Source: a bacterium (GTDB lineage: Bacteria > Krumholzibacteriota > Krumholzibacteriia > Krumholzibacteriales > Krumholzibacteriaceae). From it: a stretch of 6,273 nucleotides of DNA. A program made the position numbers and the translations under genes. Location of the stretch: the NCBI GenBank assembly GCA_017885175.1, contig JAFNGP010000274.1, forward strand, positions 1 through 6,273, read 5' to 3'. The notes below the pieces were generated by a model, which was not told the DNA's origin, made no database searches, and was given only the letters and a program-made list of their open reading frames with translations. Below are positions 1-6,273 of the stretch, piece by piece (the stretch's first letter is position 1; every line of letters begins with the position of its first letter).

Positions 1-186
1 TCCCTCGACCTCGATGACGACGCCGAGCCGCGTATTCCGAACCCATCCTCCGACCCCGGTCCGCGTCGCGACGCGGTACACGCTCGGACGGAATCCCACT
101 CCCTGTACGCGCCCCGTCACGCGGATCCGGACGCGCGCCGGATCACCCTTGGGTTGAAACGCCTTGAGTATATCGTTCGCATTCAT
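1..186 (-). CDS. hypF: HypF-like carbamoyltransferase, N-terminal acylphosphatase domain (5' partial)
   Basis: Only the first 62 codons are present; the gene runs off the left edge. Reading from the ATG at 186-184, the protein has a short 17-residue lead and then an acylphosphatase fold signature: [14 protein letters not shown] at residues 25-38, GGWVRNT at 46-52 and GVVIEVEG at 55-62. R33 and N51 match the catalytic Arg and Asn of acylphosphatases. The form GFRPxVYR followed by GVVIEVEG is typical of HypF rather than of the free-standing enzyme, which usually has GFRYF or GFRWF. From family knowledge, HypF uses carbamoyl phosphate and ATP to carbamoylate the C-terminal Cys of HypE, the source of the CN ligands of [NiFe]-hydrogenases in the cytoplasm. 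The zinc-finger, YrdC-like and Kae1-like domains would lie outside the window. No strong Shine-Dalgarno precedes the ATG, but no other in-frame start fits. A stand-alone acylphosphatase remains possible because the diagnostic domains are not visible. Confidence 0.8.
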   Translation of the reverse strand, partial: MNANDILKAFQPKGDPARVRIRVTGRVQGVGFRPSVYRVATRTGVGGWVRNTRLGVVIEVEG

Positions 187-235
187 GTGCGTTCCGCTCT
201 TTTTTCTCTTGTGTCCGGCGAGCCCGGCAAAATAG

Positions 236-265
236 ACTCGCGGATGATACCACTATTCGCCGAGT
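236..265. repeat. Imperfect inverted repeat / bulged stem-loop in the hypF-mgtC intergenic region
   Basis: ACTCGCGGAT (236-245) pairs with the arm at 255-265 over ten base pairs. One is a G-T pair (243-257), C260 is bulged out, and the loop is the nine bases 246-254. No T-run follows on either strand, so it is not a standard intrinsic terminator. It covers the candidate extended -10 of the leftward gene, so it may be a DNA operator. It could instead fold in the mgtC leader RNA if that transcript starts upstream of 236. The repeat is visible; any role is inferred. Confidence 0.4.
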
Positions 266-272
266 ATTGCAT
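244..272 (-). promoter_or_regulatory. Candidate extended -10 promoter for the hypF-like gene
   Basis: On the minus strand, TGGTATCAT (252-244) is an extended -10: TGn followed by TATCAT, five of six bases of TATAAT. A poor -35 candidate, ATGCAA (272-267), lies 17 bp upstream; extended -10 promoters tolerate a weak -35. Transcription would start near 237 and give a leader of about 50 nt before the ATG at 186. This is a motif match only. Confidence 0.35.
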
Positions 273-288
273 CTCTCTAAAATGGACC

Positions 289-295
289 GAGGTGG
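289..295 (+). promoter_or_regulatory. Shine-Dalgarno site fixing the mgtC start
   Basis: GAGGTGG lies 7 nt before the ATG at 303. This favours that codon over the in-frame ATG at 282 and TTG at 267, which have no such site. The TTG and ATG282 versions would add 12 or 7 polar residues that do not resemble the start of MgtC-family proteins. I found no convincing mgtC promoter. The best match is TTGTGT (209-214), an 18-bp spacer and TAGACT (233-238), which is weak. Confidence 0.75.
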
Positions 296-302
296 TGCCG
301 AA

Positions 303-956
303 ATGACCGAACCGCTTTCTGAATACGTGATGCGCCTCGTTATCGCCCTCCTCATCGGAGGCGCGATCGGGCTCGAGCGCGAGTTCAAGGGCAAGCCGGC
401 GGGGATGCGCACGAACATGCTCATCTGCGTCGGCTCGTGCCTCATCATGATACTCTCGATCGAGGTCGCCCGCATGGCCCCGACGACCTCTGACCCGGGC
501 CGCATCGCCGCGCAAGTCGTCACGGGCATCGGCTTTCTCGGCGCGGGCACGATCATACGGTCGCGCTTCCACGTCGTTGGGCTTACGACCGCGGCGACGA
601 TATGGGCGCTCTCGGCGCTCGGCCTCGCGATCGGCGCGGGATATATCCTCCTCTCGGCGATCGTCGCTCTCCTCATCACGATCACGCTCATCGTCATCGG
701 CTACGTCGAAAACAAGCTCGAAACCAAGCGTTCGTATCACGTCGTGCAGATCACCATCGAGCGCGGCGAAGGGATCATCAGGGACGTGATGGCCCTCTTT
801 GCGGCGATGGGGCTTTCGAGCGAGGCGCTCGAGATCATCAGAAGCGGCGATATCTGGCGAGCCACCTACGAGTACGCGGCGTCGCACGAAAAACACCGCG
901 AGCTCGTCGAGAAGCTCTCGGCGAGCCCGGGGGTTCGAGGAGTTACGGAATTATAG
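303..956 (+). CDS. MgtC/SapB family membrane protein
   Basis: This 217-residue protein has the MgtC/SapB plan: a hydrophobic N-terminal domain of about 130 residues and a soluble C-terminal domain of about 80. Family motifs are the first helix running into GGAIGLEREFKGKPAGMRTN (residues 19-38), QVVTGIGFLGAGTII (71-85) and GLTTAATIWALSALGLAIG (93-111). A last helix spans about 114-134. The tail (145-217) has the beta-alpha-beta character of the ACT-like domain found in longer MgtC proteins, and the length is close to Salmonella MgtC (about 231). In that organism MgtC supports growth at low magnesium and in macrophages and inhibits the F1Fo ATP synthase. Many environmental homologues have no tested role, so only the family is certain here. 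The gene is divergent from the hypF-like gene and stops 21 bp short of the convergent DUF885 gene. No magnesium transporter (MgtA/MgtB) lies beside it in the window. Confidence 0.93.
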   Translation: MTEPLSEYVMRLVIALLIGGAIGLEREFKGKPAGMRTNMLICVGSCLIMILSIEVARMAPTTSDPGRIAAQVVTGIGFLGAGTIIRSRFHVVGLTTAATIWALSALGLAIGAGYILLSAIVALLITITLIVIGYVENKLETKRSYHVVQITIERGEGIIRDVMALFAAMGLSSEALEIIRSGDIWRATYEYAASHEKHRELVEKLSASPGVRGVTEL

Positions 957-977
957 GAGACCCGGGCGGCGATCGAT

Positions 978-2735
978 CTATTCCCGGAACAAGGCTTCCC
1001 GGGCGAGGCGCGGGGGAAGAGCTCCCTGGCGCAGGAGCTTCTCGTGAAACCCCTTGAGCATGAACCGGTCGCCCAAACGTTCCTCGGCTTCCAGCCTCAG
1101 CTGGCGGATCTCCAGGTATCCGAGGAAGTAGGTTGAAAGGTATCCCGGGTTGATCATCGCGCGGCGCCACTTGATCGCCGCCTCCGACTCCTCCTGGAAT
1201 CCGTCTCCGGTCATGAGGCGCACGGCCTCGCTCTCCGTCATCCCTTCCCGGTGCATCCCCGAATCGATGATCGCGTTCACGAGGACGCGGAGATAGAATT
1301 TCTTCCACGTGAGAACGAGCCGCGCGTCGCCCCCCCGGAATCCGAGCTCGTTCATGAGCTCCATGCAGTACACTCCCCAGCCCTCGGCAAAAGCGCTGCC
1401 GAGGCAGACGCTCCGCACCATCGACGGATTCCGGTTCGCATAGGCGAATTGCACGTAATGCCCGGGCATCGCCTCGTGGATCGCCACCAGCCTGATCATC
1501 TCGTTGTTGTACTCACGAAGGTACGAATCCATCTCCTGCTGATCGTAATCCTCCGGAACCGGCGATACGACGAAGCGGTACTTCATCCCCCGGTCGAGCG
1601 GTCCCGGGGCTTCGAGCGCCACGATGGAGAGACCGCGCGAGTATTCGGGCGTCCAGATGATCTCGATGGGCGCGTCGGGAATCGTGAGAATGTCCCGCTC
1701 GCGCACGAACGCCGCGGCCTCCGCGTACGCCGCCGTGCACGCGTCGAGAAGCTCCGCCGGTTTCGGATGATCCTTCGCGATCTCGTCGAGCACCCGTCGA
1801 ACGATCGCCGTGCGCTGCGCCCGGTCCGGATTCGCGGGCGGTCCGGCGCCCGTCATCTCCGCGAACAAGGGCGCCGCAAGCTCGTACATCTCGCCGTGCA
1901 CGCGGTCGATCTCGGCGTACGCGGCCGCGACGATCTGCTCCGGGGACATGTCCGATTGGAGCAGGCCGTCGCTCAGACGGCGATAGACCGCGTCGCCGAG
2001 CCGGTAATCCCCGAGCGAGCGGTCCAGAAGATCCTTTTCGAGAAAAATCTGGAACGTATGGAGCGCGTCGAGCGCGACATTCGCCGCTTTCTCGATCTTC
2101 TTTTTCTTGCCCGGCGCCTTTTCCGCTTCCCGCAGCAGATCCCGCTCGACGAGCGCGATCAGGCCGCGATTCTGGCTGATCGCCATCTCGGTGTACGGCT
2201 TCGGCGGATTGGACAGGTTCGCCATCGCCTGTTCCACCGCCAACGGGAATTTCACAAGACGGTCGGCGGCCGCGTCGAGCCGTTCATCGAGCGGCGCGAA
2301 ATCCCTCGCGATCAAATAGTAGATCGAATTGCCGAGGAGGTCCGTGTAGAGCATCGGATTCGTCTCGAACGCCCGCATATCCTCGTAGAGCAGAATATCG
2401 AGCCTGAGTTTGTTCGCGAGTATCTCCGCGTCGATGCGATTATCCGGCGAGAGCTTGTCCGCTTCGACGCTTTCGATCGCGGCCAGATACGACTTCGCGC
2501 CCGCGAGCCTGGCGTCGATCGCTTTGCGGCTCACGTCGTCCAGATCGTGATCGTACCGGTGCTCCCCGGCCCACGTGGCGAACGCGGGATTTGTCCGGAA
2601 ACTATCCCGGAAATACCGCTTGGCCAGCCTCTCGAACGCCGCGTTTTCGCCGCCCCCTTTGTCGCATCCCGCGCACGCGAGGGCAAGGAACGCGGCCGCA
2701 CCGAGCGCAATCACGAAGATTTTCCTGACGATCAT
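978..2735 (-). CDS. DUF885 family putative metallopeptidase, lipoprotein
   Basis: This 585-residue protein starts with a lipoprotein signal peptide: basic R4-K5, a hydrophobic stretch at 6-20, then ACAGC, so lipidation could be on C21 or C24. The linker DKGGGE follows, and the mature protein would be anchored at the outer face of a membrane. The rest matches DUF885: an N-terminal helical half with RYDHDLDD-like sequence (60-67), the HEAMPGHYVQ motif (420-429) and FAEGWGVY (449-456), where E451 is the likely third metal ligand. The C-terminal signature is NPGYLSTYFLGYLEIRQLR (529-547). HExxxGH with a downstream Glu suggests a zinc peptidase of the gluzincin type; the substrate is unknown. The length is normal and the gene appears intact. 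The Shine-Dalgarno GGGGAGGA (2745-2738, minus strand) sits unusually close to the ATG, with a 2-5 nt gap depending on register. A basic KKKK run lies at 210-213. The family is certain; enzymatic activity is inferred. Confidence 0.93.
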   Translation of the reverse strand: MIVRKIFVIALGAAAFLALACAGCDKGGGENAAFERLAKRYFRDSFRTNPAFATWAGEHRYDHDLDDVSRKAIDARLAGAKSYLAAIESVEADKLSPDNRIDAEILANKLRLDILLYEDMRAFETNPMLYTDLLGNSIYYLIARDFAPLDERLDAAADRLVKFPLAVEQAMANLSNPPKPYTEMAISQNRGLIALVERDLLREAEKAPGKKKKIEKAANVALDALHTFQIFLEKDLLDRSLGDYRLGDAVYRRLSDGLLQSDMSPEQIVAAAYAEIDRVHGEMYELAAPLFAEMTGAGPPANPDRAQRTAIVRRVLDEIAKDHPKPAELLDACTAAYAEAAAFVRERDILTIPDAPIEIIWTPEYSRGLSIVALEAPGPLDRGMKYRFVVSPVPEDYDQQEMDSYLREYNNEMIRLVAIHEAMPGHYVQFAYANRNPSMVRSVCLGSAFAEGWGVYCMELMNELGFRGGDARLVLTWKKFYLRVLVNAIIDSGMHREGMTESEAVRLMTGDGFQEESEAAIKWRRAMINPGYLSTYFLGYLEIRQLRLEAEERLGDRFMLKGFHEKLLRQGALPPRLAREALFRE

Positions 2736-2781
2736 CGTCCTCCCCGATCCCGTCTGCGCTATTCCGCATTTTACCTGTCGA

Positions 2782-2810
2782 ATTATACACTATGACGGAC
2801 AAAATGTTTC
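2782..2810 (-). promoter_or_regulatory. Candidate promoter of the DUF885 gene
   Basis: On the minus strand, TATAAT (2787-2782) is an exact -10 box. The hexamer 17 bp upstream, GAAACA (2810-2805), matches only half of TTGACA. Transcription would begin near 2775 and give a leader of about 40 nt with a normal Shine-Dalgarno before the ATG at 2735. The box stands in a short AT-rich stretch of an otherwise GC-rich window, which supports it. Confidence 0.5.
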
Positions 2811-2817
2811 CTATAAT
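2789..2817 (+). promoter_or_regulatory. Candidate promoter of the MFS-YbjT-like operon, nearly leaderless
   Basis: TATAAT at 2812-2817 is an exact -10 box. No good -35 is seen at 16-18 bp; ATGACG (2792-2797) matches four of six bases but at a 14-bp spacing. The box ends 9 bp before the ATG at 2827, and initiation 7-10 bp downstream would begin the mRNA at or within a few bases of that ATG. The spacer shares DNA with the opposing promoter, so the two polymerases would compete. Confidence 0.5.
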
Positions 2818-2826
2818 GTGTCCCCT

Positions 2827-4107
2827 ATGGAACCGATGAAAACGTTGGGGATCGCCTTCGCCTTCCGCGCGCTCGGATCCCGCAACTATCGCCTTTTTTT
2901 CGCCGGGCAGAGCATTTCCCTCATCGGCACGTGGATGCAGCAGATCGCGATGATCTGGCTCGTCTATCGCCTGACGCACTCCGCGTTCCTCCTCGGCGTC
3001 GTCGGTTTCGCCGGCCAGATCCCGACTTTTCTGCTCGCCCCTTTCACCGGAGTTCTCGCCGATCGATGGAACCGCCACCGCACCATCGTCGTCACGCAGG
3101 CGCTCGCGCTGCTTCAGGCGGCGACTCTCGCGATCCTCGTCCTGACGGGAACCGCCCAGGTCTGGCACCTCATCGCGCTCGCCGTCATTCTCGGCGCCAT
3201 CAACGCCCTCGACATGCCGGTGCGTCAGTCGTTCATAATCCAGATGATCGAGCGCAAGGAGGATCTCGCGAACGCGATCGCGCTCAACTCGGCGATGGTG
3301 ACCGCCACGCGCCTCCTCGGGCCGTCGATCGCGGGCGTTCTCATCGGCGCCTTCGGCGAGGGGATCTGCTTTCTCGTGAACGCGATCAGCTACGTCGCCG
3401 TGATCGCGGCTCTGCTCGCGATGCGCGTCGCGCCGGCCCCCGCGCGGCCGGCGAACGGCCGCATGATCGACGGGCTCAAAGAGGGCTTCGCGTACGTCGC
3501 GGGCTTCGCGCCCGTGCGCGACATTCTCCTCCTCCTCGCCTTCATCAGCCTGATGGGAATGCCGTACTACATTCTCATGCCGGTTTTCGCGAAAGACGTT
3601 CTCGGAGGCGGCGCGCATACGCTCGGCTTTCTCATGGGCGCCTCCGGGCTCGGCGCGCTCGTCGGCACGGTCTATCTCGCCACGCGGAAAAGCATTCGCG
3701 GTTTCGGACGGATCATAACGGCCGCCGCGATCGTTTTCGGCGCCGGCCTCATCGCCTTTTCGCTCTCGCACGCAGTATGGTTGTCGATGGTACTCGTGTT
3801 CGTCGCGGGGCTCGGGATGATGGCGCAGATGGCCTGCAGCAACACGATAATTCAAACCGTCGTCGACGACGACAAGCGGGGAAGGGTCATGAGTCTCTTC
3901 ACGATGGCGTTCATAGGGATGGCGCCCTTCGGAAGTCTTTTCGCGGGCGCGCTCGCGAGCCGGATCGGCGCCCCGAACACGCTCGCCATCGGCGGCGGCT
4001 TCTGCGTCGCCGGGGGAATCGTCTTCGCGAGCAGGCTCAAGGCGATGAGAGAAGTCCTTCACCCGATTTACCGGAAAATGGGCATCGTCCCCGATATACC
4101 GGCATAG
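2827..4107 (+). CDS. MFS transporter, MFS_3 / EntS-like exporter family
   Basis: This 426-residue inner-membrane carrier is of normal length for a 12-helix MFS exporter. Visible markers are NYRLFFAGQSISLIGTWMQQ (20-39) leading into helix 1, the motif A loop GVLADRWNRHR (75-85) between helices 2 and 3, and NSAMVTATRLLGPSIAGVLI (154-173) in helices 5-6. A cytoplasmic linker with proline and alanine lies at about 200-215, and DDDKRGRVMSLF (347-358) lies in the second half. These are typical of the MFS_3 group, which includes the enterobactin exporter EntS and macrolide efflux proteins. The family predicts proton-driven export, but the substrate cannot be read from sequence. ATG 2827 has no Shine-Dalgarno. 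ATG 2836, three codons in, has only a weak GGAA before it (2829-2832), and GTG 2818 is also in frame. I chose 2827 for its distance from the TATAAT box. The 21-bp gap to the next gene implies co-transcription. Confidence 0.9.
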   Translation: MEPMKTLGIAFAFRALGSRNYRLFFAGQSISLIGTWMQQIAMIWLVYRLTHSAFLLGVVGFAGQIPTFLLAPFTGVLADRWNRHRTIVVTQALALLQAATLAILVLTGTAQVWHLIALAVILGAINALDMPVRQSFIIQMIERKEDLANAIALNSAMVTATRLLGPSIAGVLIGAFGEGICFLVNAISYVAVIAALLAMRVAPAPARPANGRMIDGLKEGFAYVAGFAPVRDILLLLAFISLMGMPYYILMPVFAKDVLGGGAHTLGFLMGASGLGALVGTVYLATRKSIRGFGRIITAAAIVFGAGLIAFSLSHAVWLSMVLVFVAGLGMMAQMACSNTIIQTVVDDDKRGRVMSLFTMAFIGMAPFGSLFAGALASRIGAPNTLAIGGGFCVAGGIVFASRLKAMREVLHPIYRKMGIVPDIPA

Positions 4108-4128
4108 ACGGCGCGGGAGCAGACATCC

Positions 4129-5655
4129 ATGACGCACGAACCGATCAACAAGAGTCTCCTCTACAAGCTCGCGAAGCGGGAATATCGCTACACTCAGGAT
4201 CTTCCCTCGAAACCCGATCCCTCGATCGGGACCGTGCTCGTCACGGGAGCGTCGGGATATATCGGCGGACGGCTTATCCCCGAGCTGCTTTCCCGGGGCT
4301 ATCGCGTGCGCATCATGGTGCGGGGCAGATCACCCGAATACCATGAGCTCTGGCCCAGTGTCGAGCCCGTTTACGCAGACGCCCTCGACATCGACCAGCT
4401 CAGGGCGGCGCTCGACGGCGTTCACACCGCCTACTACCTCATCCATTCGCTCCTCCTCGGCCGGAAGGATTTCGAGGCCGCGGACCTCCAGGCGGCGATC
4501 AATTTCCGCATCGCCGCGCAGGCGAAAGGAGTGAAACGGATCATCTATCTCGGCGCCCTCGGCGACATGCGCACGAAGCTCTCCTCGCATCTGCGCAACC
4601 GCATCAGGGTGGCGGAAGAGCTCCGGCTCGGCGAAGTCCCCGTGACGATCCTGCGCGCGGCGATCATAATCGGCTCGGGAAGCGCGTCGTACGAGATCAT
4701 CAAGCACCTCGTGAACCGGCTTCCCCTCGTGCCCATACCGAAGTGGGCGCTCAACAAATGCCAGCCGATCGCCGTCCGCGACGTGATCAAGTATCTCGTC
4801 GGCGTCCTCGAGATTCCCGAAACGGCGGGACGTTCGTTCGACATCGGCGGCAGCGACGTCCTCACCTACGCGGACATGATGAAGACGCTCGCCGAGGTAC
4901 GCCACCAGAAACGCGTTTTTCTGTTCGTGCCCTTCGCGAACCTCGGCTTCTACTCGTATTACGCGAGCTTTCTCACGCCGATCCCTGCCGCCATCACGGG
5001 GAGCCTCATGGAAGGGATCAAGAACGAGGTCATCTGCCATGACGAATCCATTAAGGGATTTCTGCCGTTCGAGCCTCTCCACTATCGCGAGGCGATCGTC
5101 GGCGCGCTCACGCGGGAGGAGCAGGACAACGTGCGCACGAGCTGGTTCAGCGCGTATCCCCCCGCCCACGAGCTCGCGATCAAGCTGCACGAGCTCGCCC
5201 CCGGACCGCAGTACACGGCCCGGTACTCCATCCTCTCGCGGAAGAATTCATGGCTGCTCTTCGCGTCGATCTGCAAGATCGGCGGCAAGGAGGGCTGGTT
5301 CACGCACAACTGGATGTGGCGGCTGCGCGGCTGGCTCGACCGGGCGCTCCTCGGCGTCGGCACGTCGCGGGGCCGCAGAAGCCAGACGACGCTCACGATA
5401 TCGGACGTCATCGATTTCTGGCGGATCGAGGATCTGAAACCGGATATCCGGCTTCTGCTGCGCGCCGAGATGAAGCTTCCGGGCAAAGCGTGGCTCGAGT
5501 TCAAGATCGATCCGGAAGGCGACCGGAACAGGCTCTGGGTCGTCGCGCACTACTATACGGAGAGCTTTTTCGGGAGGCTCTACTGGTACATCTTCCTCCC
5601 GTTTCACCATTTCATCTTCAGCGATCTCATCAGGCAGATCGAGAAGCGCTCATGA
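4129..5655 (+). CDS. YbjT-like NAD(P)-binding oxidoreductase with DUF2867 domain
   Basis: This 508-residue protein has two parts. Residues 35 to about 260 form an atypical short-chain dehydrogenase Rossmann domain: [14 protein letters not shown] (36-49) gives the GxxGxxG nucleotide loop (G40, G43, G46). Also present are AYYLIHSL (101-108), [11 protein letters not shown] (136-146) and [15 protein letters not shown] (175-189). I see no canonical YxxxK catalytic pair at the expected place, as is usual in this branch. Residues from about 330 to 505 are DUF2867, with KIGGKEGWF (383-391), [15 protein letters not shown] (397-411) and [12 protein letters not shown] (425-436). The domain order and several motifs match E. 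coli YbjT (about 476 residues), from memory. About 34 residues, rich in Lys, Arg and Tyr, precede the Rossmann fold. The ATG has GGGAG 9 nt upstream (4115-4119) and lies 21 bp after the MFS stop. The family is secure; substrate and reaction are unknown. Confidence 0.9.
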   Translation: MTHEPINKSLLYKLAKREYRYTQDLPSKPDPSIGTVLVTGASGYIGGRLIPELLSRGYRVRIMVRGRSPEYHELWPSVEPVYADALDIDQLRAALDGVHTAYYLIHSLLLGRKDFEAADLQAAINFRIAAQAKGVKRIIYLGALGDMRTKLSSHLRNRIRVAEELRLGEVPVTILRAAIIIGSGSASYEIIKHLVNRLPLVPIPKWALNKCQPIAVRDVIKYLVGVLEIPETAGRSFDIGGSDVLTYADMMKTLAEVRHQKRVFLFVPFANLGFYSYYASFLTPIPAAITGSLMEGIKNEVICHDESIKGFLPFEPLHYREAIVGALTREEQDNVRTSWFSAYPPAHELAIKLHELAPGPQYTARYSILSRKNSWLLFASICKIGGKEGWFTHNWMWRLRGWLDRALLGVGTSRGRRSQTTLTISDVIDFWRIEDLKPDIRLLLRAEMKLPGKAWLEFKIDPEGDRNRLWVVAHYYTESFFGRLYWYIFLPFHHFIFSDLIRQIEKRS

Positions 5656-6273
5656 CGCCCGGGATTTCTCCGCCGGGAACCAGTGACGCGTTCTGAGACA
5701 TATCTTCACCAGCATCAGCATCACCGGCACCTCGATCAGCACGCCGACGACCGTGGCCAGGGCCGCCCCCGACGAGATGCCGAACAGCATCGTCGAGGTC
5801 GCAATCGCGACCTCGAAATGATTCGACGCCCCGATCATCGCCGAGGGCGCGGCGTCCTCGTAGGTCAGCTTCAGCGGCTTCGACAGCAGATAGCCGATCC
5901 AGAAGATCAGGTTGGTCTGGATGAAGAGCGGAATAGCGATCCAGAGGATCGTCAGCGGATTGGAAACGATGACTTCCCCCTTGAACGAGAAGAGCAGAAC
6001 CAGCGTCGCGAGGAGAGCGACGATCGTGATCGGCGTGAGCACGTGGAGAAACTCCTCGTTGAACCAGGTCTCGCCCCGCGCGCGGATTATCCATTTCCGC
6101 GAGAGGTACCCGGCCACGAGAGGCAGCGCGACGTAAATCGCGATGGAAAGCAGCAGCGCCTGCCAGGGAACGGGCAGCCGGCCGACGCCGAGAAGAAATC
6201 CCCCGAGCGGCCCGTAGAGAAACAGCATGGTGAGCGAATTGATGGCGACCATCACGAGCGTGTGCCCGTCGTT
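5650..6273 (-). CDS. acr3: ACR3-type arsenite efflux permease (5' truncated by the window)
   Basis: The last 207 codons are present; the reading frame stays open to the right edge, so the true start lies outside. An in-frame GTG at 6255 is internal, because the six residues before it, NDGHTL, continue the family pattern. The fragment contains about six membrane helices (roughly residues 9-29, 37-57, 81-97, 108-130, 142-166 and 170-193), corresponding to helices 5-10 of the ten in ACR3. Markers are [14 protein letters not shown] (5-18), [17 protein letters not shown] (142-158) and [18 protein letters not shown] (169-186). The Glu in NHFEVA (E154 here) is the likely counterpart of the conserved helix-9 Glu needed for arsenite transport; the essential helix-4 Cys would lie just outside the window. 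From family knowledge, ACR3 expels arsenite, and sometimes antimonite, using the proton gradient. The arsenic specificity is inferred. Its stop overlaps the convergent YbjT-like stop, so any ars partners would be to the right. Confidence 0.88.
   Translation of the reverse strand, partial: NDGHTLVMVAINSLTMLFLYGPLGGFLLGVGRLPVPWQALLLSIAIYVALPLVAGYLSRKWIIRARGETWFNEEFLHVLTPITIVALLATLVLLFSFKGEVIVSNPLTILWIAIPLFIQTNLIFWIGYLLSKPLKLTYEDAAPSAMIGASNHFEVAIATSTMLFGISSGAALATVVGVLIEVPVMLMLVKICLRTRHWFPAEKSRAS

Noticed and set aside
183..896. A 237-codon minus-strand frame opposite mgtC that ends at the hypF-like gene
   Set aside because: It is Arg/Asp/Glu-rich with no motif and lies opposite clear MgtC signatures.
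962..987. A possible bidirectional terminator between mgtC and the DUF885 gene
   Set aside because: The stem has only five pairs and a 16-base loop, and there is no T-run on either side.
1251..2795. A 514-codon open frame on the plus strand opposite the DUF885 gene
   Set aside because: It is very rich in Arg, His, Glu and Val and shows no family motif. It exists because the real gene avoids codons that read as stops on the other strand. The DUF885 frame has a signal peptide, a metal motif and a Shine-Dalgarno.
2575..2826. Upstream extension of the MFS frame by 84 codons
   Set aside because: It would overlap the start and signal peptide of the DUF885 gene and run through both promoters. The MFS family begins near the ATG at 2827.
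2602..4137. A 511-codon open frame on the minus strand opposite the MFS gene
   Set aside because: It is an Arg/Glu/Asp-rich mirror of a membrane protein, with no motif, and it crosses the divergent promoter region and the start of the DUF885 gene.
2931..4346. A 471-codon plus-strand frame overlapping the MFS and YbjT-like genes
   Set aside because: It is a +1-type shadow dominated by Arg and His. It overlaps two well-supported genes and has no recognisable domain.
4330..5190. A 286-codon minus-strand frame inside the YbjT-like gene
   Set aside because: It lacks motifs and has the charged composition of a shadow frame, while the plus-strand gene matches YbjT along its length.
1..6273. A mobile element, defence island or other new multi-gene system
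   Set aside because: All six genes belong to recognised families, base composition looks even, and there are no terminal repeats, integrase, transposase, toxin-antitoxin pair or array.

Overview
The window is chromosomal DNA from a GC-rich bacterium. Most third codon positions are G or C, and Leu TTA/CTA and Ser TCA codons are nearly absent, which leaves long open frames on the strand opposite each real gene. A lipoprotein signal peptide on the DUF885 protein and a YbjT-type oxidoreductase fit a Gram-negative or other diderm organism. The HypF-like 5' end suggests [NiFe]-hydrogenase maturation, and so some anaerobic or hydrogen metabolism. I cannot assign a phylum from the sequence. Nothing here looks mobile: no transposase, integrase, tRNA, CRISPR or long repeat was seen.

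Layout. Positions 1-186 (minus) hold the first 62 codons of a HypF-like carbamoyltransferase that runs off the left edge. A 116-bp divergent intergenic region (187-302) separates it from an MgtC/SapB-family membrane protein (303-956, plus). That region contains a bulged hairpin lying across the best candidate hypF -10. A DUF885 lipoprotein with an HExxxGH metallopeptidase-like motif (978-2735, minus) meets mgtC tail to tail, 21 bp apart. A second divergent intergenic region (2736-2826) is AT-rich and holds two exact TATAAT boxes facing away from each other. The rightward one lies only 9 bp before the ATG of a 12-helix MFS exporter (2827-4107, plus). The MFS gene is followed after 21 bp by a YbjT-like NAD(P)-binding/DUF2867 protein (4129-5655, plus), forming a likely two-gene operon. 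The last gene (5650-6273, minus) is the 3' part of an ACR3-type arsenite efflux permease. It converges on the YbjT-like gene, and both stop codons sit in the palindrome TCATGA.

The genes do not form one pathway. They are separate housekeeping or stress functions: hydrogenase maturation, Mg/membrane stress, envelope hydrolase, export plus an oxidoreductase, and arsenite efflux. The only clear co-transcription unit is MFS plus the YbjT-like gene. No gap between genes exceeds 120 bp, and I saw no convincing intrinsic terminator. I found no evidence for a novel multi-gene system. The points of interest are regulatory architecture and the MFS/DUF2867 pairing.
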